In this document: positions 10,110-19,432 of the stretch, in pieces | Layout of the letters: every line of letters begins with the position of its first letter | Numbering within the stretch: the first letter of the stretch is position 1 | The notes under the pieces: model-generated | Told to the model about the DNA's origin: nothing | What the model saw: the letters and a program-made list of their open reading frames with translations, nothing else | Databases searched by the model: none | Source: Gnetum montanum | Lineage: Eukaryota > Streptophyta > Gnetopsida > Gnetales > Gnetaceae | Assembly: GCA_015680685.1 (NCBI GenBank) | Contig: MNCI01030106.1 | Location: 1 to 20,809 of the forward strand | Direction: 5' to 3' | DNA: 20,809 nucleotides | Made by a program: the position numbers and the translations under genes

Positions 10110-11755
10110 AGGGACACGTCGCTAGGTTACCCTTGCGTAGGAGTAGTAGATATAGTGGGTAGTGTTTGGCCTTTATGTTTTTTTTTTGCTGCAAATCATC
10201 CTGAAGAAGGGACATTTGTGTGGCCGTAAAGGGTTTCCATTTGATTGATCTTTGGTACGCATAGTTGCTGCACAAGTAGCCACTTGTGGCTGTAAAAGAT
10301 GTTGTGCTAAACCCTTCAGAATGGATGATGACGTATGAAGGGGAAAACATGAGAGCTTGGAAAAAATGATGAAGGATATGTGGCATGTGGTGGTGACAAC
10401 ATGGGAGATGAAACGTAGCGATGGTATTCTGGTGAGTGGTATGTGCGCAGTGAAGAAGAAGAAGATGAATGGAAACTTGTTAGTGAAATAGGCTATTGAA
10501 TGTAGTACTCACATGAGTATAGATGGTTAGATGGCTACCAAGTGGGTGATTGTCTCCCCCATGACTATGGTGGTTACCACTACGGTTGAGGTTGACCATA
10601 AGGCTGAGGATGGTTCCTACCCACATGGTTATAGGATGGGCCATAACTGTGTGGATGAAAAGGTATTCTTCTAGGCTTATGCTAGTGTAAGAACTTCAGG
10701 TTTAGCGCATAAGTCCAATGCTCCTGTAGATGTGACAATATCGGGCATCGACCCTTTGGATGATCATAAAGGCAAAGGTCACATTCCTCATTCATGTTTG
10801 TAATGAAGCTATTGACCTTGTTGTCAATAGTAATGTGTTTGTCTTTTTGGCCTTTCATCTTGCTTTTTTTGTGATTGGTTCCTTTATTTTGAGATTCTTC
10901 ATCGAGACTATGTTGTGCCACACTCACTTTAGTAGGCTTGGCATATGACGAAGCACTATCCTAAAGCCATGTAGACATTCTATTCAACCTTGCATGAAAT
11001 TCATTAATCAGTTATTATATTGGCAAGGGAGGTTGGGGCAACTCACTATGGAATGTTACCTAATCCTGGTCAATGACCATTTTTGTTACAAACATTGATT
11101 CCTATTGGTGGTTTTCAAAAATTTGTTGTTTACACAACTGCCCTTCTTCTTTAGCAACCTATTGAATTAGCCTTAATATCCAATGGCCTTCTAATTTGTA
11201 TAATTGGCCCTTAGAGTATGTTCCAAGGGTCTCTTGAGTTTGAGTCCAAAGCCCATCTATGATGTGGTGAAGTTGTTCTTCCTAGGAGAAGCCATGGCCT
11301 AGACATTTATGCAATAAAGAGTAATAACAGTCTAGGGCCAAATCCAAGGGCTCATATTCTATTTTTTGCCATTCCTAGATCTATTTCCATAACTGGGACA
11401 CTCTAGCATAAGTTTGGTACTTGTTGTTGAACAATTCTAACATTGTAGATCAATGCTTAATAGAATTAGGTTTCAATAATTGATACCACATGGAAGCTTG
11501 ATCGACAAGTGTCCAAGGGAAGAGTTTTAGCTTCTGCCACATGTTGTCAATGTTCTGTAAGGCACATGCATCATGGAAGGCTTTCAAATACTATTGTGGA
11601 TCGAAATTATAGCCTTTTCTAAACCTAGGAATATACTCCATTTTGATTTTTTTGATACGACTATCCCATTGATTCTTTTTGGGGATTCTAATAGCCTTCT
11701 GAATGTTCACTAAGCTTCAAGTTGATAACAAGGGTTAACTTTCTCCATCAGACAT
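10110..11755 (-). pseudogene. gag: Gag of element E (degraded)
   Basis: On the minus strand an ATG at 11755 (MSDGES) opens a frame readable with stops to the proline-rich tail near 10110. The Gag core is clear: WDSRIKKIKMEYIPRF, then KLKLFPWTLVDQASMWYQLL and STMLELFNNKYQTYA, the hallmark retrotransposon Gag helices (about residues 40-150). HKCLGHGFS and EEQLHHIIDG match element B. A zinc knuckle of the Athila pattern CX2CX3HX4C (CDLCLYDHPKGRC) lies at about 10790, followed by a H/P/Y/Q-rich tail. Gag forms the virus-like particle and binds the element RNA. Stops are mainly TAG. No protease follows, unlike in A and B. The downstream limit is approximate. Confidence 0.8.
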
Positions 11756-12056
11756 CTTCATATATGGATGTTAAGTTGCATAAGCTTGGTAACCCTGTAG
11801 GTAGTTGCGATGATGATATGAGTGTTGCATTCTTCAACATCTGTCATCACGTCTAGGATGATCACTTCATTCTATGTTGCTATATAAAACATTGGTTTTC
11901 CAATGAATAGTTTCACCATTGGATAAATCACTAATTTCATGTATACAAGACATGTTAGAGATGCGTGTGTGAATTGTTACTCCTTGTTAAAATATAGAGT
12001 GTGGAAATGCCTACAACGAAGTTGTATGATATAACTATCTTTGATAATTAGCATCA

Positions 12057-12074
12057 TACCTAGCAACAATGCCA
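12057..12074 (-). other. Primer-binding site of element E (tRNA-Asp type)
   Basis: The minus strand reads TGGCATTGTTGCTAGGTA one base inside the right LTR. Plant tRNA-Asp elements use TGGCGCCGTTGCCGGGGA. I count 13 of 18 matches, with four of the five differences being C-to-T or G-to-A changes, as expected of methylated decay. It primes minus-strand DNA synthesis and shows that the right LTR is the 5' LTR. Confidence 0.75.
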
Positions 12075-12075
12075 A

Positions 12076-12859
12076 TGATGAGGAGAAAGGTACCCCTATG
12101 CCCAATCATACAAATACGAGTGCATACACGTGATTTGATTGAACTTCGTGGATGGGCTAATTGTAAGTTCTAAGATAGTTATTGTGCTTCGTTGTTTGTT
12201 GTCTTCCCATGTTGGACTAGTGGAAGCGTTGTCATGTATGGTTTAGTCTGAAGTGAGGTGTATGATATAATGTTTTAACACTACTTTTTCTATAGAACGA
12301 TAATAAAGAGTTGATTAACTAAGGGTATGAAATAAATCTTATATTAAACTAAGGCAATGAGTATCCAAACCTCATTGTCTGTACGCACCTTGGGCTTCAT
12401 GTAGCTACTGCTAGGATTACCAAACGCTACTCGCTATTAGGCTACTAGACAATATGCTTATGTGTTCGCAATTGGTCGCACTCATTCCACTTAATGATGA
12501 GGAATGTAAATAACATTAGTTGGAAACTGTAATAAATAAAGACATTAAAATTTTAATCTAAGGAAATCATAAACATAAACTGGATGCTACAATGATGTAA
12601 ATGATCTTAATCTTTATTGCTAAACATGTAATGTGCCCAAGTACATTGCACTAAAATAAGGATGTTGTGCAACCATAAACATCACAATGCAGACATACAC
12701 TTGAACTAAAATTGGAAAACTCTAACTAACTCTATCTCCCCATCTCTACCTCCCCTACATGATATTTATAGGCAAGTATGGCAGAAACAACATCAGATAT
12801 CTGACATTACCTACTGACCCCAATATTGGATCCTCAATATCGCTTCTAACGACTCATCA
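12076..12859 (-). repeat. 5' LTR of element E (right side of window)
   Basis: Direct repeat of 4108-4873. The plus strand opens TGATGAGGAGAAAGG and ends GACTCATCA, so the minus strand starts TGATGAGTC. It carries a TATA box at 12763-12770. The pair differs by scattered transitions and short indels. Confidence 0.93.
12763..12770 (-). promoter_or_regulatory. TATA box in 5' LTR of element E
   Basis: The minus strand reads CCTATAAATATC, in the promoter LTR of the element and followed on that strand by the transcribed leader toward gag. It is at the same place as 4791-4798 in the partner LTR. Confidence 0.6.
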
Positions 12860-12864
12860 ATAGG
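12860..12864. repeat. Target-site duplication of element E, right copy
   Basis: ATAGG directly after the LTR, partner of GTAGG at 4103-4107. The RT coding of element A resumes in the next base. Confidence 0.85.
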
Positions 12865-14035
12865 GTTCATCTATCCCATTTTGGATAGTGAGTGGATCAA
12901 GACACTCATGATAGTGCCAAAGAGAGGTGGCAAATGATGGGTTTGTATCGACTTCAAGCTATTAAACATGGCAACATTGAAAGATTATTTTCTATTGCAA
13001 TTTGTTGATCAGGTGTTAGACATCATAGCTAGACATTGCTATTATAATTTTCTAGATGGTTATAGTGGCTATAACCAAATCTAGATTGCACTAGAAGACT
13101 AGGCCAAAGCAACAATCGTGAGTCCTTGGGGGACCTTTGCATCTCACAAGATTCCTTTTGGTCTGTATAATGTTCTCACCACTTTCCAACATCTGGTCTT
13201 AAGCATCTTTTAATAAAAAATTGGTAGTGGAGTGAAAGTCTTTATGGATGACTTCTCCACTTATTGCACTACATTTAAGCAAGCCTTGGACCACCTTGAG
13301 CAAGTACTAAAAAGATGTGTGGAAACAAACCTATGACTTAATTAGCAAAGGAGCCATCTCATGGTTCAAGAAGGCATTGTATTGAGGCATAGTATTTCTC
13401 AAGTAGGGATTGAGGTAGATCCTAAAAAAACAAGGGTCATCCATGGAATCACTCATCAACCAAAAATTATCAAAGATGTTTGATCATTCCTTGAATACAC
13501 TAGTTACTATTGACGATTTATAGAGAATTTCTTTAAGATTGCAAAATCATTGGTCAAGCTAACAAAGAAATATGCTCCATTTATCTAGACCAAAGAATGC
13601 AAAAATGCATTCCAAAGCCTCAAGTAGAAGCTCATATAGACTCTAATTCTACAAGCACTTGACTAATCTAGACCATTTCATATAATTACAGATGTATCTA
13701 AGCCTTGGGAGTCATGCTTACATAGTTGGATGATAAGAAACATCCATATTACATCCATTTCATAAGTTGAAGCATTGTGGATGCACAATTGAATTACATC
13801 ACCACAAAGAAAGAATTGATGGTAGCGATGTATGCTCTAGAAAAGTTCAAGCACTATGTGCTTGGATATAAAGTGTTTATGTACACTAATCATAGTGCCA
13901 CTTTCTTCCTCATAAACAAGCCACTGGTGAGCCCCCATGTCATATGGTGGTTGGTGATCTTGTAGGATTTTGATATTACAATGGTAGATTGAAAAGGGAG
14001 TAAGAATATGGTCGCTAATCACTTATCTTGGTTAT
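12860..14035 (+). pseudogene. pol: Reverse transcriptase (main part) and RNase H of element A
   Basis: This continues the domain interrupted at 4107: GFIYPILDSEW, then VCIDFKLLN, FLDGYSGYNQI, SPWGTFASHKIPFGLYN and the catalytic VFMDDFSTY (13238-13260; usual form YMDD or YVDD). After this come LEQVLKRCVETNL, GIEVDPKK and RFIENFFKIAKSL. RNase H follows with HIITDVSK (about 13685), LNYITTKKELMVAMYALEKF (13783-) and VFMYTNHSATFFL, where the usual TDH is TNH, and ends near NMVANHLSWL (14032). Many TAG and TGA stops and at least one frame change occur. The core is recognisable at full family length, so decay was by point mutation rather than deletion. Confidence 0.88.
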
Positions 14036-15291
14036 GATGGGATAACAAAGAGAAGGAGAGCCTACTCTCTTACCAATTTTCTAATGAATTCCTCTTTGCT
14101 TGTGCAATAAATGAATAAGTACCCATAGAACCAAAATGGTACAATGGCATCCGCACTTATCTTCTCACTCAGGAGATCTCACAAGATCTGGACTACAAGA
14201 AGAAACAACAATTTCTTCATCAGGCCAAACACTTCATGGAAATCAATGAACACCTTTACAAGGTATGTGTTGATGGCCTTGTTTGTTGGTGTGTACCTAA
14301 TGCTAATCAATTGCACATTCTCCAAGATGCTCATGAAGGCCCTTGTAGAGGCCATTATGTAGAGAGATGCATGGCCATAAAAATCCCAATGGTAGGATAC
14401 TATTGGTCCATAATCTTCAAGGATGCCCACTAGTTTGTCTAATCCTGTGATCACTATCAATAATATGGTGGGATGACCACACGAATGGAGGATTCTCAAT
14501 AGTGGTTTCAACCACTAGAACCCTTCAACATATGGGCCATAGATTTCATAGATCCCATTACACCCATGTCCAACAAAAATTCCTATATAATTGTACCCAT
14601 TGACTATTGTACCAAATGGGTAGAAGCAGCAGTCATCATCAATTGTACATCATCCATTGCTACTTGATTTATACAAAAAAATGTTGTGAATAGGTTTGGA
14701 GTACCACATACACTAATTTCTAACAACAAAACCTATTTTATAGGTGCTACTTTTTGAAAACTCATGTAAAACTTAAGGGTTGAACATAAATTAACAACAC
14801 CCTATTAGAGGTTACTAACAGGGAGATGATAAAGATTCTAACAAGAACTATTAGCAAATATAGGAGAGATTGGAGCACCAAACTCAACGATGCCCTTTGG
14901 GCCCATTTCTTAACATGGAAAATCCCTATTGGCTACTCTCCCTACAAGTTGGTGTACGGAAAACTTCCAATGCTCCCAATTCAATCCAAGCTTTGTACAC
15001 TCTCAATAGCTTATGACCTAGATCTTGACCTAAGTTTGGCACAAAAAGAAAGACTGATCAACCTAAATGTGCTAGATGAAAATTGATTGGTAGCCCTATC
15101 TTTGAATGAAGTGCATAAGGCATTCGACAAATAATGACATGACCTGAGAATATGGAAAGAGAAATTTCAATTGGAAGATAAGGTTCTCTACTAGAACCCC
15201 ACATATGTACCTCAACAAACTAAGTTCCATACATTGTGGGAAGGGCCTTAGATAATTTTTTTGATTAATAAAAGTGCTTTGTGCCAATAGG
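14036..15291 (+). pseudogene. pol: Integrase of element A (degraded)
   Basis: The N-terminal zinc-binding part is seen as LHILQDAHEGPCRGHYVERC followed by SCDHYQ, where a Cys of the HHCC set is lost. The catalytic core has WAIDFIDP (first Asp, about 14536), YIIVPIDYCTKWVEAA and VPHTLISNNKTYF, in which the second catalytic Asp reads Asn. The segment with the third acidic residue (about 14780-14830) is garbled by stops and a frame change. RRDWSTKLNDALWA and PIGYSPYKLVYGK resume the C-terminal half, and a beta-barrel-like LEDKVLY...LWEGP ends near 15250. Integrase would insert the element cDNA; this copy cannot be active. Confidence 0.85.
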
Positions 15292-15737
15292 ACATAGTGG
15301 TGTTGTAGCTATTACTAATGGTGATTTGTGCTTAATGATTTTGTTTACTAATGTCTGGTTTCTATTTTTGACTTTTTGTACTGATGGTTAAGACATGATT
15401 TCTTTTTCATGGAACATGTTGTGAGTCCATATAATTCATCCATCCACAACCTCTATGGTTTTCCTTATTTTTGAAGTACAAGGTTCCTTTCATCATATAA
15501 ACTTTTAATAAATTTTTTACCTTGGTGGTTTCTAGAATTAGGAAGGATTCAAAAGTTTGCATAGGGTGTGACTTCAAAGGAACTCAATCCTCTTTTTCGT
15601 CTTTTACTTACTTGGGTGCATGAGTGTTTTCATTAACTTCTTATTGTTCCATGTTGACCAATAACAAGAAGTTAAATAATTCTTTGCATGTTGTGGTTAC
15701 CATCCAAAAAGGAAAAAAGAAAAAAGGTAAAAAAATA

Positions 15738-15740
<3 letters not shown>
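15292..15740 (+). other. Post-integrase spacer of element A
   Basis: T-rich sequence without a credible protein. 15541-15580 matches the spacer of element E (9407-9446, opposite strand), so it still belongs to A. I see no polypurine tract or own LTR before the microsatellite. Confidence 0.6.

Positions 15741-15774
<34 letters not shown>
15741..15774. repeat. (TG)17 microsatellite
   Basis: A perfect TG run of 34 bases ending at the first base of the element B LTR, whose own TG start extends it. It marks the border between A and B and hides any target duplication of B. Confidence 0.95.
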
Positions 15775-15777
<3 letters not shown>

Positions 15778-16092
15778 TGAGATGCGATATGCACAAGCCA
15801 CAATATTGCGTCGTCCCCTGCGATATCGCGTATGCGATATCGCAGTCCGTTGCCAAATCTATAAATAAGAGGTGGCACTCCCCTCATTTTCCATCCTGGT
15901 TAGAAGTAGCGAAGCTCTGGTAGTTTGATCACTCTAGACTTAGATTAATTTCCCATGTGCCCGTAGTAGGAGTCCTAGAGTTAATGGCTCTTTATTCGAG
16001 CAACTTTGTACCTGAACGCAAGTTGTGTACGGTAATAAAGATGAACTTGATTGGATAAACCTTGAAATGCATGAATAGGATTTTATTTATTG
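15775..16092 (+). repeat. 5' LTR of element B, truncated at its 3' side
   Basis: It matches 19802-20133 closely from TGGTGAGATG to the shared GGATTTTATTTATTG, after which the sequence jumps into gag. It has the palindrome GCGATATCGC twice (15820-15829, 15834-15843) and a TATA box (15860-15867). The end of U5 and the primer-binding site are deleted. Confidence 0.85.
15860..15867 (+). promoter_or_regulatory. TATA box in 5' LTR of element B
   Basis: CTATAAATAAGAGG lies 17 bases after the second GATATC palindrome; the same arrangement is kept in the 3' LTR (19901-19908). Confidence 0.6.
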
Positions 16093-18236
16093 TCCAATTT
16101 GCGTAAGCAGATCCAAGGCTGGAAGAAAGGTCATCACGAACGCTTGGATGCTGCCATGGCCTGCAACTACACATTGTTACATTGTTGCCCGGGCCATGGG
16201 TACGCACAGCGGGATCAACTGCACCACATCATGGATGGGATAAGGCATGAAATGAGATGAACCCTTGGAACTTATGCCCAAGGGAGGCTGTCACAACTTA
16301 GAGCCCATGAAGTGCAAAGCTTATTGGAGCAAGTAGCAAACGAAGAAGGTGAGCTACGAAAAAGGGAAAGTGCAAAAGAGTACAACCGTGATCCCTCCCT
16401 TCGAAAGAAGGGAGTGAAATTTTGTGATGAAGAGGATGAGTCACCAATCAAAGAGTTGGTGAATCGGAAAACTTTTCCAATCCAAAAATTAACAACTGAG
16501 GTATCGGCAAAAGTAGACCAAATGTGGGATTCCTTTGACTCAAGAATTGAAACAATCTTGAAAATTGTAGAAGAGTCTAAGGTAGAACAAGTAGTGACAA
16601 AGGTAAGAAAAAGTGGAGAGATTTAAGCCTTGCACATAACAAGGGTAAGGGAAAAATCACTAACTCCGATGTGGCTGTAGATTTTGACACAGACGATGAT
16701 GGTGGATGTGAGGTCTGCTACTATGACCGTCCTAAGGGATGTTGTCCTATTATCTCACATCTACAGGAGTCTGGGGTGTATGCACTAAACCCAAGACTCA
16801 ATCAACGACAAACACCCTGAAGGTTACCTTATCCACAAGGTAACCCAAGGCAGTTCCACCAACCACTAACGTATTATCCAAGTGGAACTCCACCTCAGCC
16901 CATCGGATACCATCAACAATGACAATACCCACAGTCATGGGGGATGCCATCGCCGAAACAACAGTACCCTTACTGGCAGCCTGAGCCTTATGGATATTAT
17001 GTGCAACAGCTGATTTCTCCAAGTGACTCTATGGGTCACGCAACCCCCAATTGTCACTACCAAGCTTAGGAGTACTTCAGAAGGACTCCTTCTCCTCCGA
17101 GAGACACTCCATACCCACACCATCCTCCTAGTCCATCCACACCTCTTCCACCACAAGTAGTTCCTGTAACACCTCCTGCTCCAACAATGCAAGGGAAACT
17201 TCTTCCTCAACCGCAGCAACGTCATGCTGCGAGAGCTGTAAATATCCAACCTGCTACTGGTTCTGACAACTGTAAAAAGAGAAGATCTTACTTCAGAACC
17301 AAAAGCCCAAACAAACTCTCGCAACAACAAGCAGTTGAGGCCATGTACACACCTCCACCATCTAACACTTCAGAGCACCCTTCAATCCAACAGGGCATAA
17401 CGCATACGGTTATGTTAACGCATATCGTAACTGACTGGATCAAGGTAGGCCACCTTCCCAGGAAACTAACTGACCCTGGGAGTCCCTTAATCTATCTACA
17501 GATCGCTAGAAATGAACCACATAGGGCTCTTCTTAACTCAGGTTCCGGAGTCAACTTAATTTCTAGAAAGATGTATCACGCATGTAACCTACCCCAACTT
17601 AAGAAGAGAAACATTCAACTAGAGCTGGTAGACCAGTCCATCATTATTCCTTTGGGATTGGTGGAGGACATTATTACCACTATGTGTGGTTGGTCCTATC
17701 CAGCTAATTTTTTGGTGATTGAAGTGAACAACAATGAAAGGGACTTCCCAATTATAATGGGAAGGGCATGGCTAAGCACAGTAGATGCATGCCTTAGGAT
17801 CCGTGATCTTTCCTTGGAAATCTCTAAGATAAACATATGTGGAAAGATCAAGAAGAGGAAAGTTCCATGCATCACATACAATGATTCATCAGGTGATGAC
17901 ATGGAGGGATGCTCATCTTCTCCATGTAGTAGGTGTGCCCTTGAAATGCTGCAACAAAGATGCCTGTATGTAGCAAACACACAAGAAGTAGTAGACACCC
18001 TGTGGTTGACAGCTACTTGTAGAAGTAGAAAAACATGCATGGAACGAACTGAGAAAACTCATGCTAACAATGAAAGCATATATACATTGGAACATGAGTG
18101 TCGCCAACTTCCACCCCTAAATCTAAGATCATCAATTGGGAGAATATGGGCACTTCTTAGAAATTCAAATAGATGCTCATTATTTCAGATCTCTCCCTTA
18201 CAACTCAATCATGGGGGAGATGGCCACCTATGCTGA
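16093..18236 (+). pseudogene. gag: Gag-protease of element B (N-terminally truncated, frameshifted)
   Basis: Gag enters abruptly at 16093 within a block that matches E (LRKQIQGWKKGHHERLD, CPGHGY, QLHHIMDG) and runs with one TGA to a stop at 16624-16626. The frame then changes. 16670-18236 carries the zinc-knuckle remnant CEVCYYDRPKGCC (His of CX2CX3HX4C replaced by Arg), a Q/P/Y-rich tail broken by TGA, TGA and TAG, and from about 17406 the protease. This has ALLNSGSGVNLIS (Asn for the catalytic Asp), ELVDQSIIIPLGLVED, NFLVIEV and DFPIIMGRAWLS. Homology to A fades near 18168, just before the block that should lead into RT, so the last 20 codons are read-through of foreign sequence. It would have given coat protein and the processing enzyme. 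Confidence 0.8.
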
Positions 18237-18443
18237 TCATATGGGGCCCTCAGTTCTTTTAAGTTTTGGTTTTACAACGTTTTTATCTTACACATTTTTG
18301 TTTTACAAATTTCTTTAACTTTTCTAATTTTTGTTTTACAACTTTCTTTAACTTTTCTAATTTTTGTTTTACAAATTTCTTTAACTTTTTTAGTTTTTGT
18401 TTTACATCATTATTATACTTTTCCATTTTTTGTGTGAGTGTGC
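17936..18443 (+). repeat. Left arm of a perfect 508-bp inverted repeat
   Basis: Exact reverse complement of 18488-18995. It contains the end of the B protease ORF and the 33-bp tandem repeats. This arm joins continuously with upstream coding, so it is the authentic copy. Confidence 0.9.
18270..18432. repeat. 33-bp tandem repeat, five units
   Basis: Units at 18270-18300 (31 bp, diverged), 18301-18333, 18334-18366, 18367-18399 and 18400-18432 (diverged), each beginning TTTTACA and ending TTTTTG. Because 33 is a multiple of 3 it gives an 11-residue peptide repeat on both strands, which explains long but meaningless ORFs here. Confidence 0.9.
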
Positions 18444-18486
18444 GTGTGTATCCACCATGTAAGTTTGTCCCATAATAAGTGTTCGG

Positions 18487-18996
18487 NGCACACTCACACA
18501 AAAAATGGAAAAGTATAATAATGATGTAAAACAAAAACTAAAAAAGTTAAAGAAATTTGTAAAACAAAAATTAGAAAAGTTAAAGAAAGTTGTAAAACAA
18601 AAATTAGAAAAGTTAAAGAAATTTGTAAAACAAAAATGTGTAAGATAAAAACGTTGTAAAACCAAAACTTAAAAGAACTGAGGGCCCCATATGATCAGCA
18701 TAGGTGGCCATCTCCCCCATGATTGAGTTGTAAGGGAGAGATCTGAAATAATGAGCATCTATTTGAATTTCTAAGAAGTGCCCATATTCTCCCAATTGAT
18801 GATCTTAGATTTAGGGGTGGAAGTTGGCGACACTCATGTTCCAATGTATATATGCTTTCATTGTTAGCATGAGTTTTCTCAGTTCGTTCCATGCATGTTT
18901 TTCTACTTCTACAAGTAGCTGTCAACCACAGGGTGTCTACTACTTCTTGTGTGTTTGCTACATACAGGCATCTTTGTTGCAGCATTTCAAGGGCAN
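18487..18996. other. Block between two Ns, probable misplaced duplicate
   Basis: The single Ns at 18487 and 18996 bracket exactly the right arm (18488-18995) of the inverted repeat. A natural palindrome would not be expected to begin and end precisely at ambiguous bases. The likeliest reading is that a contig or read from the left arm was put into a scaffold gap in reverse, replacing the true sequence. Confidence 0.8.
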
Positions 18997-19432
18997 ACCG
19001 GCATGAGCCTACTTTGGGGAGGACCCACTGACATTCCTATTTGGAGCCTTAGTTAACTTCTTTCCCTTAACATTTTGCAATTAATTATTATTTTGTTCAT
19101 TTCCATCTTGACATCCATTTCACTGATGTTTTCAGTTGTTCTTTTTTTTATCTATCTTTCTTATTCCTTTTCTTTCTCCATTCTAATGCTACCAGAGGTT
19201 CGCGGTTAGTCATGGGGGTATGGGGCCCACTTTTTTCAATTTTCTCCTAGCCCCAAAATTTTTGATTTTCTTCCTAACCCCTACACCTTCGGTAGTCATC
19301 ATTACTACATCTCTCGATCCATATTAGCCATACCACAACCTAGCCAATGGACCTACACTGAAGCAAGGTATTAATTACTTAATGATTCAATTACCCTTGC
19401 TAATATATGATTGTGTTGTGTGTGCAGATGGC

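Larger units (their letters stand above)
4108..12859 (-). mobile_element. Element E: complete, pol-less Athila-like LTR retrotransposon nested in A
   Basis: An 8.75-kb unit bounded by two direct LTRs with TG...CA-type ends and an inverted terminal octamer (TGATGAGT / ACTCATCA), flanked by a 5-bp target duplication. Orientation is minus: a tRNA-Asp-like primer-binding site adjoins the right LTR and a G-rich polypurine tract adjoins the left LTR. From right to left it carries gag (from 11755), a non-coding spacer and a long third ORF (7802-5046). I see no protease, RT, RNase H or integrase, so it is non-autonomous or deleted. LTR-LTR identity is roughly 85-90% by eye, which suggests an old insertion, younger than A. 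Confidence 0.92.
2527..15774 (+). mobile_element. Element A: old Athila-like Ty3/gypsy element, split by a nested insertion
   Basis: In order on the plus strand: Gag C-terminal tail (2527-2990), protease (about 2991-3473), linker, start of reverse transcriptase (3780-4107), [element E 4108-12859], rest of RT (12860-13660), RNase H (13660-14035), integrase (14040-15290) and post-integrase spacer. The order PR-RT-RH-IN defines Ty3/gypsy. No LTR of its own is visible: the left part is cut at the N at 2526, and the right part ends at the microsatellite and the LTR of element B. Numerous stops, several TAG where relatives have glutamine, show that it is dead. It is older than E, which inserted into it. 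Confidence 0.85.

Noticed and set aside
15624-15923. ORFs across the TG microsatellite
   Set aside because: The Cys-Val and Thr-His runs are translations of the microsatellite and the LTR.
16172-16195. Primer-binding-site-like GTTGCCCGGG after the B LTR
   Set aside because: It lies 80 bases away from the LTR break and encodes the gag residues CPGHGY that align with E; the resemblance is chance.
18266-18665. Phe-rich and Lys/Leu-rich repeat ORFs (11-residue periodicity)
   Set aside because: Direct consequence of the 33-bp tandem repeat, seen twice only because of the inverted duplicate.
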